Below, in pieces: positions 60,631 through 64,000 of a stretch of DNA of 64,000 nucleotides. Position 1 is the stretch's first letter; every line of letters begins with the position of its first letter. Source of the DNA: Dicaeum eximium (taxonomy: Eukaryota; Chordata; Aves; Passeriformes; Dicaeidae); assembly GCA_013396995.1 (NCBI GenBank), contig VWZP01010309.1:352153-416152 (forward strand), written 5' to 3'. Made by a program: the position numbers and the translations under genes. The notes beneath the pieces are model-generated. The model was not told the DNA's origin and did not search any database. It worked only from the letters and a program-made list of their open reading frames with translations.

Positions 60631-62264
60631 CTGGCAAAGGAGGAGAAAGGGAGAGCGAGGGGGAAGAAAAAGGCTTTAACTAACGCACCCAAACGAAAAG
60701 AAATAAATTGATAATTGTTAAAATTTGGGCAAAAAGCCCAACTTTTAGCCTTTGCTGTAACTTGGGAGAGCACAGGCGCAGGGATTCAGGGTGTGTCTAC
60801 TGATATTGTATTCAGATGTGTTGCCTTGGCATATGTACTGACGGATTTATTTAAAAAACAAAGCAGAAAAAAAAAGGCATTGTGTGCTCGTGAAATGACT
60901 TCATAAAATCCTTCCCTTTATGAATTATTTTGATCACAGGGCTTGTTGTTTAAATTTCTAAAGTACTGTACTTTTTTTTTTTTTAATTGCCTTCTTTTCA
61001 GAACTGTCTGTTCTCAAGTTGGCACCTTCCGCATAGCAGCATGCAGAGATTAAAGGAGAGGGGAGGGAGGGGAGGTGTGGAGGCTTTCATCAGACCAAGA
61101 GGGTGACGTGGTGCATAAGCAAACTCACATCTTCTGTTGGTCACCCCTAAAAGGAATCCTGAGCTCTGAGCCACTCTTCTCCCTTACAGCCATGCCTAAT
61201 CTGCATCAGCCACTCCAAGGAAACACAAGCAAACACTTGGACCGTCGCATGGTGCCATGTTAGAGGAGACAGAATAGACTTTTGTTTGCTCTGTCTTGCT
61301 TAAAATGGAGGTGAACAGCTTCCTACACAGGAAAGCAAGATATGGTAATACTTTCCAGGCTCAATGACGCCTCTTTTTCCAAAACACAGGTTTTGCTTGT
61401 GCTCCATGGGTTTCTGTTGCTGGAGGTTTTTCCCTGCCATGGCTCAGGAGTGCAGTTGAGAGACACCACGACCACTCCCAGCATTGCACACTAAAGGGGC
61501 ACCATGTAGAAGGCAACTCTCGATTGTTTTGTTCCAGATAATGGTGTTAAGGAAGTGTTATTTACTTCCACAAGATCGACATTCACCATCATCATCATCA
61601 TCCAGATCCTGTATTTATCTAGAAGTTATAATGGAATTTTCAGATGAGGCATGAAATCTACAGTTCAGGAGAGCAAGGGTTCACTTGCAGTGTCTTGTTT
61701 TTATTTTCTGGGGAACATTCACAAGATCTTTATTATATTTTGTGTTACTTGATAGAGTCTGGTGTAACATTGTACTTGTGACAGCCCAGCCAGGACTATT
61801 GCTGCTTAAATGAAGGAGGAGGCCAGAACAGTACTGACATGAAAAGGGCTGTGAGCTTTCCCTGGTAAGGTTGTATTTATAGCATTAGGATTTCCAAAGA
61901 AAGGTGGTATTTCTGCCCAGAATGCTGGTGTTTTCAGAAGGAGATACCCTGATTCATGGGCCTGGCACTGATTTGAGGTTAGAGTTAAGAGATTTATGTT
62001 ACATGTATTGATTTTTTGGGTCTCTTCTCATTGCCCTGTCTGTTCAGCAAACAGATAACAGCTGCACATTTAAATCAGTAAGGAGAGAGCAAACAGTGAT
62101 TCAGGGTTCTAGATTGTGTCAAAAAAGATGCTGATTCCCATGGAGGCAAAGGATCCTTGTTTGGTTGCAATTTGAGAGGCTTGTCTCTGTCTGTAGTGGT
62201 AAGAGCAGTTGTTTCCCCAGATATCCAGCCTCCTGAGCCAGAAGACAGGGATGGTGAGCAGAAT
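60631..62264. other. unique non-coding DNA
   Basis: A T-run lies near 60971-60984 and an ATC microsatellite at 61586-61602. Frames below 65 codons have no motif. A GGGGAGGGAGGGGAGG purine run lies near 61060. Confidence 0.5.
61586..61602. repeat. ATC microsatellite
   Basis: About five ATC units. Simple repeat. Confidence 0.9.
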
Positions 62265-62613
62265 GAAGCCCCATAATCCAGGGAGAACCTTCTTAGCAAC
62301 CTTCTACACCACTCAGACATGCACAAGTCTGTGTGGCCAGATGAAATCCACCCAAGCCTACCGAGTGGAGGTACTGGCTGAAGTGCTCACAGGAGCCACT
62401 TTCCATACGGGGTCAGCAGTCTGGTCTGAGAGTGGTTTAGCATTAGGATGGGTTGCCCAGGGAAGTGCTGGAATCACCATCCCTGGATGTATTTAAGAGA
62501 CATGTGGATTTGACACTGGGGGACATGATTTAGTGGTGGGCTTGGCTGTTCTCGTTTAACAGTTGGACTCAATGATGTTAAGAGTATTTTCCAACCTAAA
62601 TGATTCTCTGACT
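62265..62613 (+). mobile_element. CR1 LINE fragment, sense, internal deletion
   Basis: Two separated parts of CR1 are joined. The left part (about 62290-62405) still reads as CR1 ORF2 reverse transcriptase, with residues like LDMHKSVWPDEIHPSLP. After a frameshift it continues VEVLAEVLTGATFH, close to the family's 'HKSxGPDGIHPRVLxELAEVL' stretch. Around 62405-62440 it jumps to the 3' UTR: GGATGGGTTGCCCAGGGAAG, GGAATCACCATCCCTGGATG, TGGACTCAATGATGTTAAGA, and a terminal CCAACCTAAATGATTCTCTG. The sequence normally between the two is missing, so the copy has lost most of ORF2's C-terminal half. It is inactive. Confidence 0.9.
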
Positions 62614-64000
62614 TTTTTGCTGCATGGAATTTTTCTACAGGTGGCGTAGCTTCCAGGTCATGGTAGACTTGTTTTTAACTGTGTACAGGAAGGTTCCAAG
62701 GAGACAAATAGTGGAAACCTTATTATCTTATTCTAGAGAATTTGCTTCACAGTTTAGAGACACTTTGTTCTCAGAAACTCTTTTCCATAGACTAACAGAT
62801 CATTCTGCTACAAAGAAATCCATAGAGGAATACAAAGAAATTTTTTGTTCACTTCAGGTCTTTTCCCTTTGCAGGTTAGACATCATTCTCATCTCCAGAC
62901 CTGCACTTTGTGTGACAAGAGATGAGTGTCATTGAACAAACTTTCCTTGATAGCAGCTCTTCTTGTCCCTTAGCCAGGAGGATGTATTGTCCTTGACATT
63001 ATGAAGTTTATGTAAGACTATACAGAATAAAATGTGCTTTTTTACTTCCTGTGTGTAAACACTAGAACCCCTTCATGCATACTCCATGACATGCATGACT
63101 CCTTGACTGGAGACCACGCCATCTAACTTTTCAGAGTATGTATATAAATCAGTGTATATCTTTAATATATTCAGTGTATATATATTATATATTCATCTGG
63201 TAGCAGCTGAATTATTTCTTTAAAATACAATTTTCTGTTGTTTCTGTGATTGTTTTTTGGGATCCACTGTCCACACAAGTGTTTTTCAGCCTGGACGGTT
63301 TCTGTGACATCTAATATGAAGTGCAGTGTACAAATCAACAAAGTGTTGTGACAGTCTTACTGTACAGCTTTGGAGAGGATGCCTACTTTAAGAACTTGTT
63401 GGGACATAAGATAATTTCTGTGTATTATACATTTTCTTAAAGAAAATGAAAGTAATGAACACTGGTTTTAGTTTAGTCTTAATGTTACTTATGGATGTTT
63501 AGCAATACATAATTTCAGCAGTAGAATGCAGTGCCTATCCTGTCAAATCAGTCCTTTTGTATCATTTTACTAGACAAAGCATTTGGCAGAGTGAGGAGGA
63601 TGGTTTAGGTGCATGGGTGTCTTCTTGAGATTTAAAAACTGGAGCACTGTAAGGTGTTTGCATTTTTGACAATGGACTTTAGAACTCGTTTGAATTCCAG
63701 CAAAAGGCCTAAGGAAATTGCTAAAAAGAGGTCAAAGTGCAATTGACAGGTCATGGAAGAAATCCTTTTGCATGTCAGTTCTCCCACTTTGGGTGGATTG
63801 TCACAGGAACATGTCGTAATGTGTCATCCATTTTTTGAGTTAGATAAATTCTCAGCAGCTTTTTTTGGCCCATACTCTTTTATTGATCTCAGCAGGGATT
63901 TTTACCAAGAAACAAGCAAGTAGTGCTTCAGAATTTGATGCTAGATTTTTATATTCCTGGTCTTGACTGTGTATATGGCCATATTTCTGAGTGAAAGGCA
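62614..64000. other. unique non-coding DNA with one protein-like frame
   Basis: Immediately right of the CR1 tail a 103-codon plus-strand frame (62624-62935) reads as a fairly hydrophilic, helix-like sequence, preceded by an acceptor-like TTTTTCTACAG at 62640. No domain is recognised, no good donor lies inside it, and frames of this length are expected by chance in this much DNA. Beyond 63.1 kb there is only AT-rich sequence with a short TATATATTATATA stretch. Confidence 0.45.

Noticed and set aside
1..64000. tRNA, rRNA or known small nuclear RNA genes
   Set aside because: No cloverleaf, A/B-box pair in a full-length context or recognisable snRNA sequence was found by eye. A covariance-model search would settle it.

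Overview
The window looks like nuclear DNA of a bird. The evidence is a set of CR1 retroposon tails in both orientations, an older sauropsid-type CR1/L3-like fragment near 10.1-10.8 kb, a block near 45.8-47.0 kb resembling a common avian endogenous-retrovirus LTR family, sparse MIR-like SINE relics, generally AT-rich sequence and scarce CpG. Nothing looks bacterial, phage or plasmid. Repeat families are named from remembered consensus features, not from a search.

I find no protein-coding gene that I can name. The open frames present are short. The longest one outside repeats is about 143 codons, which is within what 64 kb of AT-rich DNA read in six frames should give by chance. The window is best read as intergenic DNA or the inside of a very large intron. 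No tRNA, rRNA, CRISPR array or named small RNA was recognised.

Layout: 0-6 kb is mostly unique sequence with one antisense CR1 tail. At 6-13 kb there is an old sense CR1 tail, a candidate regulatory block (7.0-7.45 kb) with SOX- and POU-like sites, and the ancient antisense CR1/L3-like fragment followed by T-rich DNA. From 13 to 28 kb the sequence is mainly unique, with AT and TG microsatellites, an antisense CR1 tail and a MIR-like relic. At 28-34 kb there are two blocks that look regulatory (28.3-29.07 and 33.18-33.63 kb). From 34 to 46 kb it is featureless except for a long A-tract, one undetermined base and a sense CR1 tail. The ERV-like block is at 46-47 kb. From 47 to 55 kb it is quiet, with two SINE relics. 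At 55.7-56.0 kb an isolated CpG-rich patch may be a promoter or first exon on the minus strand. The last 8 kb holds two CR1 tails, a G/T low-complexity tract, a 30-base inverted repeat and a candidate short minus-strand exon.

No set of genes here can be shown to work together. The most useful leads are the CpG patch at 55.7 kb, the SOX/POU block at 7.0-7.45 kb, the inverted repeat at 59.34 kb and a few splice-site-framed short segments. All are hypotheses that need alignment to other birds and RNA-seq. I did not find an undescribed biological system that I could defend.
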